This document shows, piece by piece, positions 1 through 13,327 of a stretch of 33,942 nt of DNA (positions are counted from its first letter, which is position 1; every line of letters begins with the position of its first letter). Location: contig NZ_RCVM01000020.1 in NCBI RefSeq assembly GCF_003686955.1, forward strand, positions 1-33,942. The letters are read 5' to 3'. Source of the DNA: Streptococcus hillyeri. Lineage in GTDB: Bacteria; Bacillota; Bacilli; Lactobacillales; Streptococcaceae. A model generated the notes under the pieces. It ran no database searches and was not told where the DNA came from. It saw only the letters and a program-made list of their open reading frames with translations. The position numbers and the translations under genes were made by a program.

Positions 1-116
1 GTGAGGACAACTCCCCCAACTACAACTATAAGCATGGCAATCACTAATATGATGAAATACTTATATCTCCCCAAACAGTCAACACCCCCTCTGAAAAAAT
101 TGGTTATTAAATCCAT
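1..116 (-). CDS. N-terminus of a small membrane protein (partial, runs off the left edge)
   Basis: An open frame on the minus strand begins at an ATG at 116 and is still open at base 1. The 38 visible residues have a short polar start and then one strongly hydrophobic stretch (IILVIAMLIVVVGGVVL), as expected of a membrane segment or signal anchor. A promoter-like TATAAT lies only about 6 nt before this ATG. The true start may therefore be the in-frame TTG further in, which follows a GGGGG run. No family is recognised from so short a piece. It could be chance, but the combination of a promoter and a clean hydrophobic helix argues for a real gene. Confidence 0.4.
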   Translation of the reverse strand, partial: MDLITNFFRGGVDCLGRYKYFIILVIAMLIVVVGGVVL

Positions 117-121
117 TCTAA

Positions 122-149
122 ATTATACCACATTTCAAACTTTTAACAA
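122..149 (-). promoter_or_regulatory. Promoter for the left-edge membrane protein gene
   Basis: Reading the minus strand, TTGTTA (149-144), a 16-nt spacer and a perfect TATAAT (127-122) form a sigma-A type promoter directed off the left edge of the window. Confidence 0.45.
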
Positions 150-658
150 GAACTTTTATGCATATTTAATACCTTTTATGCGCAGTTTTTACTTTTTTTA
201 GTGTTCTTCGTTTTTTTTGAAAAACCTTATCTGTAGCTATATAGACGATAAGTTTTATAATGTTCATTTTATTTGATTTCAAACTCAAATGTTTTTTATG
301 CACCAAATATGCTTTTATATTACTTGTATCATTCAATTTTATATTAATATTCAAAACATAATAAGTGATTCGAAAGACCAAAAAGCATCCCAAAAATATC
401 ATGCTGTCCTATTCAGACACACATTAGACAAACTCTGAGATGCAATGCTAGTGATACCGAACATTTTCGACAGTAACCTTCAACAAAAATAATTAAAAGG
501 AGATAAGAATTCCAAATGCATGGGGTAAACAATTATTTTCGGCAATTATTACGGGCAATGAGAGTCCACAACTAGCATTTTCCGAAGTAGTGAAATAGTC
601 TTAGAATCAACATTTCCCAACGACGTTAATTTAAGCCATTGACTATTTTTAAGACTTT

Positions 659-843
659 TTGTCCAATCTCGAGATTGTGAAAATATCCAGTAGACAATTT
701 CACACTGAGCTTAGAAATTAGAGATCGAAAGAAACCTAGGCTAGACAAAAAGGAATGAATCTCCATGGGAGGTTTTGACGCTGGCTTTACCAGATTCATC
801 CCCATCACAAAAGCCCCCCTTTGAGCGCCACACCACATTAGGA
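659..843 (-). repeat. Dispersed intergenic repeat, copy A (degenerate, inverted)
   Basis: Read on the minus strand, this stretch follows the same order of words as the copy at 14371-14570. It starts with TCCTAATGTGGTGTGG, then GCGCTCAAA, then a CCTCCC...GAG.TTCATTCCTT block. It continues with AGCCTAGGT.TC.TTCG.TCTCT, TTTCTAAGCTCAG and a GAAATTGTC.ACTGGA block, and ends near a TTGGGACA-like word. It is clearly related but diverged, and the central hairpin seen in the other copies is largely lost. Confidence 0.6.
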
Positions 844-1013
844 TAAATGATAATAAATGACACTAACAAAAAACTCAACGACTATACTTATTGATTTTAG
901 ATGAGTATAAAACAACACCTGCCCTTTACAACTATAGCAACGTAACGTTATTCTCATTAAAACTCAAAATCTGATAACTTATATTTACAATTTTTTGGGA
1001 CAGTTAGCCTTGT

Positions 1014-1080
1014 GTGGTAGGAACACCAGCGACCTCCTACGGAGTTCCATTGCTTATTTTCAAGCCTAAAGTTTTGAAAA
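1014..1080 (+). repeat. Dispersed intergenic repeat, copy B (short fragment)
   Basis: The block GACCTCCTACGGAGTTCCAT followed by TGCT..TTTTCAAGCCTA matches the middle of the repeat at 30516-30668 (CACCTCCTACGGAGTTTCAT, TGCTACTTTTTGAGCCTA). Only this middle portion is present. Confidence 0.5.
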
Positions 1081-1309
1081 TCCCCTCGACGATTGCATTC
1101 AGGGCCAATCGTCTTTTTACCACAACGACACTGTCTGTTTCAAGAGACCCCTGTGGTCACACATACAAGCCTACTCTTATCATTTTACACCACGTGACAT
1201 GATGTAATTGAAAACGGAATAGGACGAAGTATAGAGTGGCTCATAGGACTATCGTTTGTCTAAATGATTCATCAGTGTCCTAACCTTAATTCAAAACACT
1301 GTTTATAAA

Positions 1310-1338
1310 AACATAAAGGCAGCTAAATATTAGCTACC
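1310..1338 (-). terminator. Intrinsic terminator after licT
   Basis: On the minus strand a 9-bp stem (GGTAGCTAA with TTAGCTGCC, one G.U pair, 3-nt loop) is followed by TTTATGTTTTTAT. The stem overlaps the last codons and stop codon of the antiterminator gene. Confidence 0.7.
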
Positions 1339-2166
1339 TTCTGTGACACGTTGGATATGGATGGTGAGATAGACCTGCTCATCTTTGCTCATGATAAAGT
1401 TGTAGGTACTATCCACATAAGCGGCAATTTTTTGGGTACAGTCAAAAGCTTGGGGGTAATTGGCTTGTACTTGTTCGTATAGGAAGGCATCATTTTGCCC
1501 TTGGATGTTGCCTTGGAGGACACGTTGCCCAAAGTAGCGCACATGTGTGACAAAACGGTGGTAATTTAACGAGTCTTCATCAAAATCAATACCAAAGTGT
1601 AGGCGAACAATATCCATAACATTGGCAACCAAGCGTGTCAACGATTGATGCTTGGTGATGAACCCGCTGTCTTTTTGGGCATTCACCAGGTGCAGAGCAA
1701 TTGAGGCCGCTTCTTCATTATCCAGATCAATTCCAAAACTTTGGTTCAGGTCCGATACAATTTTCTGACCGAGTTTGTATTCGGTTTGGTAGAATTTGCG
1801 AATTTCCCAAGATAAGGGATTCTGCAATGGAAGTCCCTCGTGATAACGCTCAATGGCATAATGCAGGTGATCCATCAAGGCAATAAAGAAAGAGGAGTCA
1901 AAGGATTGTCCCAGTTCTTCTTCTACATTCAGCAAGATGGCCAAAAAAGCATCTGACTCTGCCTGTGGCAGATTGCGTGTTAATTGTTGTAATTCTTGCG
2001 AGGTCTCTGGATTTTCTAAAATATATGTCTTTTCTATTTTTTCAGGATCAATCATATCCCCTGATTTTTTTTGAAAACCTAGCCCACGCCCCATAACGAT
2101 GTACTCTTTCCCATCGTCACCAAATGCTTGAACAATATTGTTATTACATACCTTATCAATTTTCAT
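1330..2166 (-). CDS. licT: BglG/LicT-family transcriptional antiterminator
   Basis: A 278-aa RNA-binding antiterminator with the usual three parts. An N-terminal co-antiterminator RNA-binding domain covers about residues 1-55 (MKIDKVCNNNIVQAF... GRGLGFQKKSGD). Two PTS regulation domains follow at about 65-170 and 172-278. Phospho-acceptor histidines are visible in PRD1 (MDHLHYAIER, SIALHLVNA) and PRD2 (VTHVRYFGQRV, TIHIQRV). Family members bind a RAT hairpin in the leader of beta-glucoside operons, under control of phosphorylation by the PTS. The start ATG has GAGGATG upstream. It lies downstream of the GH1 gene at 2437-3876 but beyond a terminator, with its own weak promoter. No RAT sequence or EII gene was found in this window, so its target may lie elsewhere. 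Confidence 0.9.
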   Translation of the reverse strand: MKIDKVCNNNIVQAFGDDGKEYIVMGRGLGFQKKSGDMIDPEKIEKTYILENPETSQELQQLTRNLPQAESDAFLAILLNVEEELGQSFDSSFFIALMDHLHYAIERYHEGLPLQNPLSWEIRKFYQTEYKLGQKIVSDLNQSFGIDLDNEEAASIALHLVNAQKDSGFITKHQSLTRLVANVMDIVRLHFGIDFDEDSLNYHRFVTHVRYFGQRVLQGNIQGQNDAFLYEQVQANYPQAFDCTQKIAAYVDSTYNFIMSKDEQVYLTIHIQRVTEGS

Positions 2167-2189
2167 GTTAAATCATCCTCAAAAGCAAG

Positions 2190-2219
2190 ATTATAGCGTT
2201 TTTAAGCACTTTGGGCTAA
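2190..2219 (-). promoter_or_regulatory. Putative licT promoter
   Basis: On the minus strand a TATAAT (2195-2190) lies about 25 nt before the licT start, with a weak -35 (TTAGCC, 2219-2214) at 18 nt. Confidence 0.4.
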
Positions 2220-2386
2220 CAGACCTCCGACAAGCAAATCACCCTAACAGCTGACTCACCCCTTCCAAACACTCTAATAGGTATCTATTAGGCAGTGTTG
2301 AACAAGGATTTCAGACTGTTATACCCGTAGTTTGCTTGGAACATTTCTCCTACTTTGCTGTCCTATTTTCTCCTTCTTCATTATAA

Positions 2387-2415
2387 CCTAAAAAGGAGAT
2401 GCGTGCACCTCCTTT
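2387..2415 (-). terminator. Intrinsic terminator after the GH1 gene at 2437-3876
   Basis: On the minus strand AAAGGAG, a 10-nt loop and CTCCTTT are followed by a short T tract. It lies just past the GH1 stop codon and separates that gene from licT. Confidence 0.7.
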
Positions 2416-2436
2416 GTCAGTAATTGTCATCCTATT

Positions 2437-3975
<1,539 letters not shown>

Positions 3976-4007
3976 GGAAAATGTCTTTTTGCTCTGCCAT
4001 GTCCCGA

Positions 4008-4628
4008 CTAATCGGCAGCCTCATTTTGAAACAAAAATGTTTTAGTCACAGGATCATAAATAGATACTAAGTCAAATTCTCCGTCTTCAAAGGTCATCTT
4101 AAAGATGGCACAGTTGCTGATACGAGCCTTCAACTGTGGAGAGGTTTTCGCATAATTGCGATAAAACTGCGCAATAGCGCCACCGTGGCTCACGATAAGT
4201 GGGGGTTGCTCTGCCTGATGCTCAGATAAAATCTCTGTGATTGCGGTATGAACACGTTCACGAACAGTGATCGAATCCTCACCTCCATAAGTCACAAAGT
4301 AGTCTCCGTAGCCCGATCCGTCTCGTTTTATGGGCGGATTCAAAAACTCTTGTTGGCCTTCAAAGGCACCAAAGTCCATTTCTTTCAACCCTTTGCGACG
4401 GATAATATCTGCCCTACCGCTAGCAATCTCAGCTGTATCAACAGCACGTTCTTGTGTCGAAGAATAAACAGCTGCAAACTGAATACCTTCCTGTTCAAAA
4501 TAATCACGCGCCGCTTGTGCTTGTTCAATCCCCAAGGCTGTTAGCGGTGAGTCACTAGCCCCCTGGATACGCTGTTGCTGATTAAAACGGGTTTGACCGT
4601 GACGCATGAGATAAAAGATTTTTGTCAT
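4008..4628 (-). CDS. Histidine phosphatase (phosphoglycerate mutase-like) family protein
   Basis: A 206-aa histidine phosphatase. The catalytic LMRHGQT motif is at residues 7-13, the STQERA.DTAE arginine segment near 56, the GLKEMDFGAFEG glutamate segment near 80-95, and the second catalytic His in VSHGGAIAQF near 145. Family members remove phosphate from small molecules, through a phosphohistidine intermediate. It lies 53 nt downstream of a GH1 gene, with a weak terminator between. It is paralogous to the protein at 7281-7883. In this setting a sugar-phosphate or glycolytic metabolite is a likely substrate, but this is inference. Confidence 0.88.
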   Translation of the reverse strand: MTKIFYLMRHGQTRFNQQQRIQGASDSPLTALGIEQAQAARDYFEQEGIQFAAVYSSTQERAVDTAEIASGRADIIRRKGLKEMDFGAFEGQQEFLNPPIKRDGSGYGDYFVTYGGEDSITVRERVHTAITEILSEHQAEQPPLIVSHGGAIAQFYRNYAKTSPQLKARISNCAIFKMTFEDGEFDLVSIYDPVTKTFLFQNEAAD

Positions 4629-4649
4629 TTCTTACTCCTTTCCAAAACA

Positions 4650-4674
4650 GGAGAGTAGCTCATCGGCACTCTCC
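4650..4674 (-). terminator. Weak hairpin between GH1 paralogue 2 and the phosphatase gene
   Basis: A perfect 7-bp stem (GGAGAGT with ACTCTCC, 11-nt loop) is followed on the minus strand by only a short TGTTTT. It probably attenuates rather than stops transcription into the phosphatase gene. Confidence 0.5.
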
Positions 4675-4681
4675 CATAGTT

Positions 4682-6172
<1,491 letters not shown>

Positions 6173-6187
6173 TTATCTACTAATGAT

Positions 6188-6248
6188 AGTATACGTTTTT
6201 TTGAAACCCTTTTCTTGCTCTATCAGTGGAAATACTGATAGTATCCTA
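6188..6248 (-). promoter_or_regulatory. Promoter and candidate AraC-type operator upstream of GH1 paralogue 2
   Basis: On the minus strand the box TAGGATACTATCAG (6248-6235) lies 44 nt (GATA edge to -10 edge) before a TATACT -10 (6193-6188). A perfect inverted repeat CTATCAGT/ACTGATAG with a 6-nt centre (6220-6241) overlaps the box. The -35 region is poor, as expected for a positively controlled promoter. Confidence 0.65.
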
Positions 6249-6428
6249 TGATATTGCCTATCGTTTTCAATAGATAGAGTGATAAAAGAATAGGACAAGG
6301 CAAGTAGCTCTTGATCAAACGAGAGTTCATCAAAGCTCCTTAACGATATCCTAACCCTTATTTCATTCACTGATAAATCACTCAAGAAAACAAGGTTGGA
6401 AAAGTGTCCCCCTGACCTTAGGTATTGC

Positions 6429-7271
6429 CTACCCTAACAAACCTAATTTTTCAAAGGCATTATAAAGTCCGTCTTCTTCGACATCATCTGTCACCATATC
6501 AGCACTTGCCTTAGTCTCCGCACCGCTATTTCCCATAGCCACACCAAGTGCACAATAATCAAACATTGGGATATCAACCTTGGCATCACCAAATGCAATG
6601 GTATCTGACTTATCATGACCAAGGTGAGCCAATAGCTGGTCAATCGCTTTAGCTTTATCAATTCCTTTTATCCCTAAATCACCAAAGAGTGCTGTCTCAC
6701 CACGTCCACCCCAAGTATTAGCAACCAGTTGCGGAAAGGCTTCTTTGGAATCCAAATGGTCTTGGTAGGATGATAGGATGAAGCTGATTTTATTGAGATC
6801 ATCCCGATAGAGGTCTGCGCCGTAAACCAAACCATGAAGCACATCTTCAGTTTCTAAATCAGCAACCTGCTCAGCAGTCATGCCCTTTCCAAGCATGTAG
6901 GTATGGAGGGTTTCTCTGCCTTTTTCACGGAAACGTTCACTAGCAAAAAGACCATTATTACTTTCAAGATAAAACTCCAAACCACGCTCATGAAGCCAAT
7001 CCACAACGGCTACAGCATCTTCTTTAGCAATCAGCTGGTGCATCACTACCTCGCCCTGATGCTCAACATAAGAACCATTGCCACCAATCATACCATCGAT
7101 GCCAATATCCCAAATTTCTTGCTGCATCTCAGCGCGACTACGCCCTGTACACGCATAGACCAAATGCCCATTTTCACGCGCCTTGCGAATTGCTGTAACA
7201 GCACTTTCTGGAATACGGTTATGATAGTCAACCAAGGTTCCGTCCACATCTAAAAAAATTACCTTTGTCAT
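6429..7271 (-). CDS. HAD-superfamily Cof-type phosphatase
   Basis: A 280-aa haloacid dehalogenase-type phosphatase of the Cof/YidA-like subfamily, with a cap between the core motifs. Motif I is FLDVDGTLVD (residues 6-15), motif II the ACTGRS threonine segment near 40, motif III a Lys (KAKAID) near 205, and motif IV GDAKVDIPM near 228. Such enzymes dephosphorylate sugar phosphates and related metabolites. The start has AAGGAG 5-6 nt upstream. It follows the histidine phosphatase at 7281-7883 by only 9 nt, so the two are cotranscribed. Confidence 0.9.
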   Translation of the reverse strand: MTKVIFLDVDGTLVDYHNRIPESAVTAIRKARENGHLVYACTGRSRAEMQQEIWDIGIDGMIGGNGSYVEHQGEVVMHQLIAKEDAVAVVDWLHERGLEFYLESNNGLFASERFREKGRETLHTYMLGKGMTAEQVADLETEDVLHGLVYGADLYRDDLNKISFILSSYQDHLDSKEAFPQLVANTWGGRGETALFGDLGIKGIDKAKAIDQLLAHLGHDKSDTIAFGDAKVDIPMFDYCALGVAMGNSGAETKASADMVTDDVEEDGLYNAFEKLGLLG

Positions 7272-7280
7272 TCTGTCTCC

Positions 7281-7883
7281 TTAATTAAAATAGTGTACTT
7301 TAAAATCTTCCGTTGGCATAATCAACTCTTCCAACACCAGTCGCTCCCCTTCCAAGGTCCATTTGGTAATGGCACAATTAGGCAAAAAGACTCCGGGTGG
7401 AAAGGTAATCTGTAGGTGTTGAACCAATCCCCACATTGCCGCACCATGGCTGACAAAGAGACTCTGGCCATCATGATTTGCCATCGTCTCAACCAAGGTC
7501 TGATGCACTCGCTCACCGACTTTCAGAATATCTTCACCGCCAAATGGTACTAGCAAATCTTCAAACGAACTGGCACCTGGACGTGCCTTAGGTAGGAGCA
7601 TTTCTGGCTGCGCTTCAAAAATCCCAAAATTCATCTCTTTGATGCCCTTAAGCTGAATTACTTGATTAGTCTGACCAGCTAATTTAGCCGTATCTGTTGC
7701 ACGCTCTTGTGTCGAACTATATACGGCTTCAAAGTGGATGCCCTTTTCAGCAAAATACTCACCCACAGCTTTAGCCTGTGCGATTCCTACCTCAGTGAGA
7801 GGGGAATCACAAGCCCCTTGAACCCGTTTTTGGGTATTAAACAGGGTTTCTCCATGTCTCATTAGATAAAATGTTTTTGTCAT
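7281..7883 (-). CDS. Histidine phosphatase (phosphoglycerate mutase-like), second paralogue
   Basis: A 200-aa paralogue of the protein at 4008-4628. The motifs are LMRHGETLF near the N-terminus, SSTQERATDTAK, GIKEMNFGIFEAQ, and LFVSHGAAMWGL with the second catalytic His. I use the ATG at 7883, which has AGGAG six bases upstream. The GTG one codon earlier is too close to that site. It forms a two-gene unit with the HAD phosphatase that follows. Both PGAM paralogues carry the QGA.DSPLT segment after the RHG motif, which ties them to one subfamily and suggests duplication together with the neighbouring genes. Confidence 0.88.
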   Translation of the reverse strand: MTKTFYLMRHGETLFNTQKRVQGACDSPLTEVGIAQAKAVGEYFAEKGIHFEAVYSSTQERATDTAKLAGQTNQVIQLKGIKEMNFGIFEAQPEMLLPKARPGASSFEDLLVPFGGEDILKVGERVHQTLVETMANHDGQSLFVSHGAAMWGLVQHLQITFPPGVFLPNCAITKWTLEGERLVLEELIMPTEDFKVHYFN

Positions 7884-7970
7884 CACGTTCTCCTAAAGTG
7901 GCCAGTTATCAGTGAATGGTTTTCCTTTCCATAGCACTCATATACTCAGTCCCAACTACCACTAGCTGGG

Positions 7971-7982
7971 GATAAAATCCTA
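7971..7982 (-). promoter_or_regulatory. Possible fourth, weaker copy of the shared operator box
   Basis: The minus-strand word TAGGATTTTATC matches 10 of 12 positions of the box found at three other promoters. It lies about 88 nt before the phosphatase start, a similar distance. No good -10 sits at the 44-nt spacing, so this is tentative. Confidence 0.35.
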
Positions 7983-7992
7983 CTACAGCCAT

Positions 7993-8811
7993 CTATCCCC
8001 ACAAAAAATGCTCAATCGTTGTCAGCACACCAGCATCATTGTGACTTGGGGCGATATGTTTAGCTACTGCTTTAACACGATCAGAAGCATTTGCCATCGC
8101 ATAGCTCTCTCCAGTATGTTTTAACATTTCAAGATCATTGTCACTATCGCCAAAGCTCATCACTTCCTCAGGTAAAATGCCATAACGCTCTAAGAGTTGC
8201 TCTAGCCCCCAGGCCTTATGGCAACCTTCGATAATCACATCAATCGCTCCATAGCCACTCCCAACAGCCTGTAAGCGCCCTTTGAAGGCATGGTTGAAAT
8301 CAGTAGTCACCTTATCGCTAATATTTTCTGGGACCACAAGATTCATTTTATAAATCTCCTGCCCCTCAATCTCAGACCAGTCTGATAGGAAACGCATCCG
8401 CTCACGAAAGAGCTCCAGCTGCTCAGGTTCAATGCCTTCAAAAGTTGGAAAATCCGTTCCTTCCAACAAATAAATGACGTCATCACCGAGCAAGGTCACC
8501 GCATATTCAACCTCTTTTCCTTTGAAAAAGGCTAGAAAATCCGCCACCATATCAGGTGTCATCACCTGTCTGACCAAGACCTCCTGCTTGTCTAAGACGT
8601 AAGCACCGTTTTCAGCCACAAAACGCAGTCTCTGAGACAGCTCACCAAACATTTTCTCCAACCGAGGCATACTGTTTCCCGTAGCAACCACAAAGGGAAT
8701 CTGGCGCTTGTCTAAGGCATCCAAAACCTTCTCAAAACGGTCTCTATCGTAACTTCCTTTGGCATCCAAAAAAGTGCCATCCATATCCGAAGCAATTAGT
8801 TTAATCGTCAT
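7993..8811 (-). CDS. HAD-superfamily Cof-type phosphatase, second copy
   Basis: A 272-aa Cof-type HAD hydrolase. Motif I is ASDMDGTFLD (residues 7-16), motif II VATGNS near 42, the motif III lysine is in the CHKAWGL region near 197, and motif IV is FGDSDNDLEM near 222. The ATG follows AAGGAGAGAGG, a strong site that lies within an 18-bp word repeated 1340 bp upstream. It is only distantly similar to the HAD protein at 6429-7271, so it was probably recruited separately rather than duplicated. The likely role is dephosphorylation of a sugar phosphate or nucleotide; the substrate cannot be assigned. Confidence 0.9.
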   Translation of the reverse strand: MTIKLIASDMDGTFLDAKGSYDRDRFEKVLDALDKRQIPFVVATGNSMPRLEKMFGELSQRLRFVAENGAYVLDKQEVLVRQVMTPDMVADFLAFFKGKEVEYAVTLLGDDVIYLLEGTDFPTFEGIEPEQLELFRERMRFLSDWSEIEGQEIYKMNLVVPENISDKVTTDFNHAFKGRLQAVGSGYGAIDVIIEGCHKAWGLEQLLERYGILPEEVMSFGDSDNDLEMLKHTGESYAMANASDRVKAVAKHIAPSHNDAGVLTTIEHFLWG

Positions 8812-8825
8812 CCTCTCTCCTTATC
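8808..8825. repeat. 18-bp direct repeat, left copy (flanks the inserted nuclease gene)
   Basis: TCATCCTCTCTCCTTATC occurs here and, without mismatch, at 10148-10165. This copy carries the ribosome binding site and start codon of the HAD gene. The bases on either side of the two copies differ, so the match is exactly 18 bp. Confidence 0.8.
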
Positions 8826-9049
8826 TGTTATAAGGGGAACTTAGAAATTCCCTGTTTTTACACCCCTTCTCTTGATTATTGTAATTGATTAATTAAGATA
8901 TTAAATATGTTTATCAAATATGAGAGTAAACTACTATTACCTATTACCTCTTCCAAGCTACTTTACTGTTTTTGAAATCTTTTTATGATAATAGTATGAG
9001 TTTTAGGGGCTTTGTATGCCTTGTTTTTATTAAATCATACGACTATATC

Positions 9050-10141
9050 TTATTCTTTACTTACCCAATTCAATGCTCTGAAAGCGTCTATTAAAGTTTC
9101 TTGTTTTTTCAATCCTGTCATTGCAAATCCATCTAATTTCTCAATTGCATCCCAACTGAAGAATACGGCTGAAGTATTCTTTTTCGTATTTCTAGATGGA
9201 TAGTAATTTTTACGGATAGGAATTTCACTAAGCTTTTGTTCAGTAAAAGGGACTACCGATAGCTCAGCCCCTTCTCCAAAAGATACAACTGCCTCATCAA
9301 CATTTAAAAAAATACCTTCCTTAATTCGGTCGTTTATAGTAGCCGAAACGGAGTAGAAAACTTGATTTCCATATTTGTCGTATACTTTGCCGTCTTTATT
9401 CGGAATAGCTACATTGTTAAAACACTTTTTATGTTCGTCACTATATCCCATATGATAAAATTCACGATAATCTTCCGAACCTACATAACCGGGAATTTGG
9501 GAAAGGTCAAAATCTTCATCAAAATTTGGAATAAAAATATGGTTACACCCCATACAATCCTCCAATGCTTTTTGATTATTATTATTTTCTATTGTTTTGA
9601 ATGATATTTTAGTGCCTATTGGTATTTTATCCTCCTTATTATAAAATAACACTTTAACTTCATAACATACTTTGCCATTTCCAATTTTAAGATACTCCGT
9701 TATCTTATTCTCATAAAATGCTTGACTTTTCCTAAAAGTGTTATCTTTTTTCTCTTGTTGCATATTAGCTACACTAAATTGTATAAAACCATTTTTATCA
9801 TGATTTTTGATAAATCCCTCTTTTCTTTCATCTTTAATAAAACTATAAAATTCTTTAGCTAAAATATGCCCACGATGAAAAAATTTTTGTCCATTTATTT
9901 TAAAAGGATTATTTGGAGGTAGTTTTAAAGTCAAATTCAAATTATTTTTATATGATTGAGTATCTCCGTTTAATACTACTCGCCACCCTTGCGCTTTCGA
10001 ACCTACTAATCTTCTAGGGGATATATCACTTAATACATTGAAAACAGTGTATTTTTCATCATAAGATACTTGAAATCCTAAAATTTCTTCCAGTTCACCA
10101 TCTTTTAGACCTAACTGTTTTAGTACATCTAATTCTTTCAA
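9050..10141 (-). CDS. DNA/RNA non-specific endonuclease-like protein, cytoplasmic, with an unknown C-terminal domain
   Basis: A 363-aa protein. About residues 40-195 resemble the beta-beta-alpha-metal non-specific nucleases (Serratia nuclease/EndA type). FHRGHILAKEF aligns with the DRGH catalytic motif, and VANMQQEKKDN...YENKI aligns with the N..PQ...N...LE metal-binding segment. The first Asp of DRGH is His here. Residues from about 210 are not recognised. There is no signal peptide or membrane segment, unlike secreted streptococcal nucleases. The start is a TTG with AGGATG upstream. The gene is more AT-rich than the sugar genes around it, lies past the terminator of the preceding GH1 gene, and is bracketed by an 18-bp direct repeat. 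This suggests acquisition. A role in defence or conflict is possible but unproven. Confidence 0.65.
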   Translation of the reverse strand: MKELDVLKQLGLKDGELEEILGFQVSYDEKYTVFNVLSDISPRRLVGSKAQGWRVVLNGDTQSYKNNLNLTLKLPPNNPFKINGQKFFHRGHILAKEFYSFIKDERKEGFIKNHDKNGFIQFSVANMQQEKKDNTFRKSQAFYENKITEYLKIGNGKVCYEVKVLFYNKEDKIPIGTKISFKTIENNNNQKALEDCMGCNHIFIPNFDEDFDLSQIPGYVGSEDYREFYHMGYSDEHKKCFNNVAIPNKDGKVYDKYGNQVFYSVSATINDRIKEGIFLNVDEAVVSFGEGAELSVVPFTEQKLSEIPIRKNYYPSRNTKKNTSAVFFSWDAIEKLDGFAMTGLKKQETLIDAFRALNWVSKE

Positions 10142-10147
10142 ACTATT

Positions 10148-10165
10148 TCATCCTCTCTCCTTATC
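10148..10165. repeat. 18-bp direct repeat, right copy
   Basis: An exact copy of the word at 8808-8825. Here it supplies the ribosome binding site of the nuclease-like gene and lies directly against the terminator of the preceding GH1 gene. Confidence 0.8.
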
Positions 10166-10203
10166 AAAAAGGAGCAGGTAACCAAACCCTGCCACTGCTC
10201 CTT
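10166..10203 (-). terminator. Intrinsic terminator after GH1 paralogue 3
   Basis: On the minus strand AAGGAGCAG pairs with CTGCTCCTT (9 bp), and a run of T residues follows directly. It ends the two-gene GH1 operon that starts at 13171. Confidence 0.8.
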
Positions 10204-10216
10204 ATCTCGCCTATCC

Positions 10217-11710
<1,494 letters not shown>

Positions 11711-11734
11711 TTACACCTTTCTCATTTTTAATTA

Positions 11735-13234
<1,500 letters not shown>

Positions 13235-13247
13235 TTATCATACTATT

Positions 13248-13308
13248 ATTTTAAAATAGATTTAAGCTTTTTTCTGCCACTATTCTATGTTATACTGATA
13301 CTATCCTA
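13248..13308 (-). promoter_or_regulatory. Divergent control region: GH1 operon promoter and AraC-type operator
   Basis: On the minus strand two direct repeats, TAGGATAGTATCAG (13308-13295) and TAGAATAGTGGCAG (13287-13274), match at 11 of 14 positions and are spaced 21 bp. This is the classic arrangement for AraC-family activators. A TAAAAT -10 (13253-13248) lies 44 nt from the GATA edge, as at two other promoters of the cluster. On the plus strand a TATACT (13291-13296) that could serve the regulator gene overlaps the first repeat. Binding may therefore also limit expression of the regulator itself. Confidence 0.7.
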
Positions 13309-13327
13309 TGATTTGGAGACATTATAT

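Larger units (their letters stand above)
150..1309. other. 1.2-kb AT-rich stretch without a convincing gene
   Basis: No open frame here has a ribosome binding site together with protein-like composition. The short frames in 626-838 and 1014-1202 come from copies of a dispersed repeat, listed separately. The rest is AT-rich and shows no clear gene remnant. It looks like an eroded spacer between the left-edge gene and the beta-glucoside cluster. Confidence 0.6.

Noticed and set aside
626..838. Open frame of 70 codons on the minus strand
   Set aside because: It coincides with a copy of the dispersed repeat, has no ribosome binding site, and the related frame at 14298-14573 arises in the same way.
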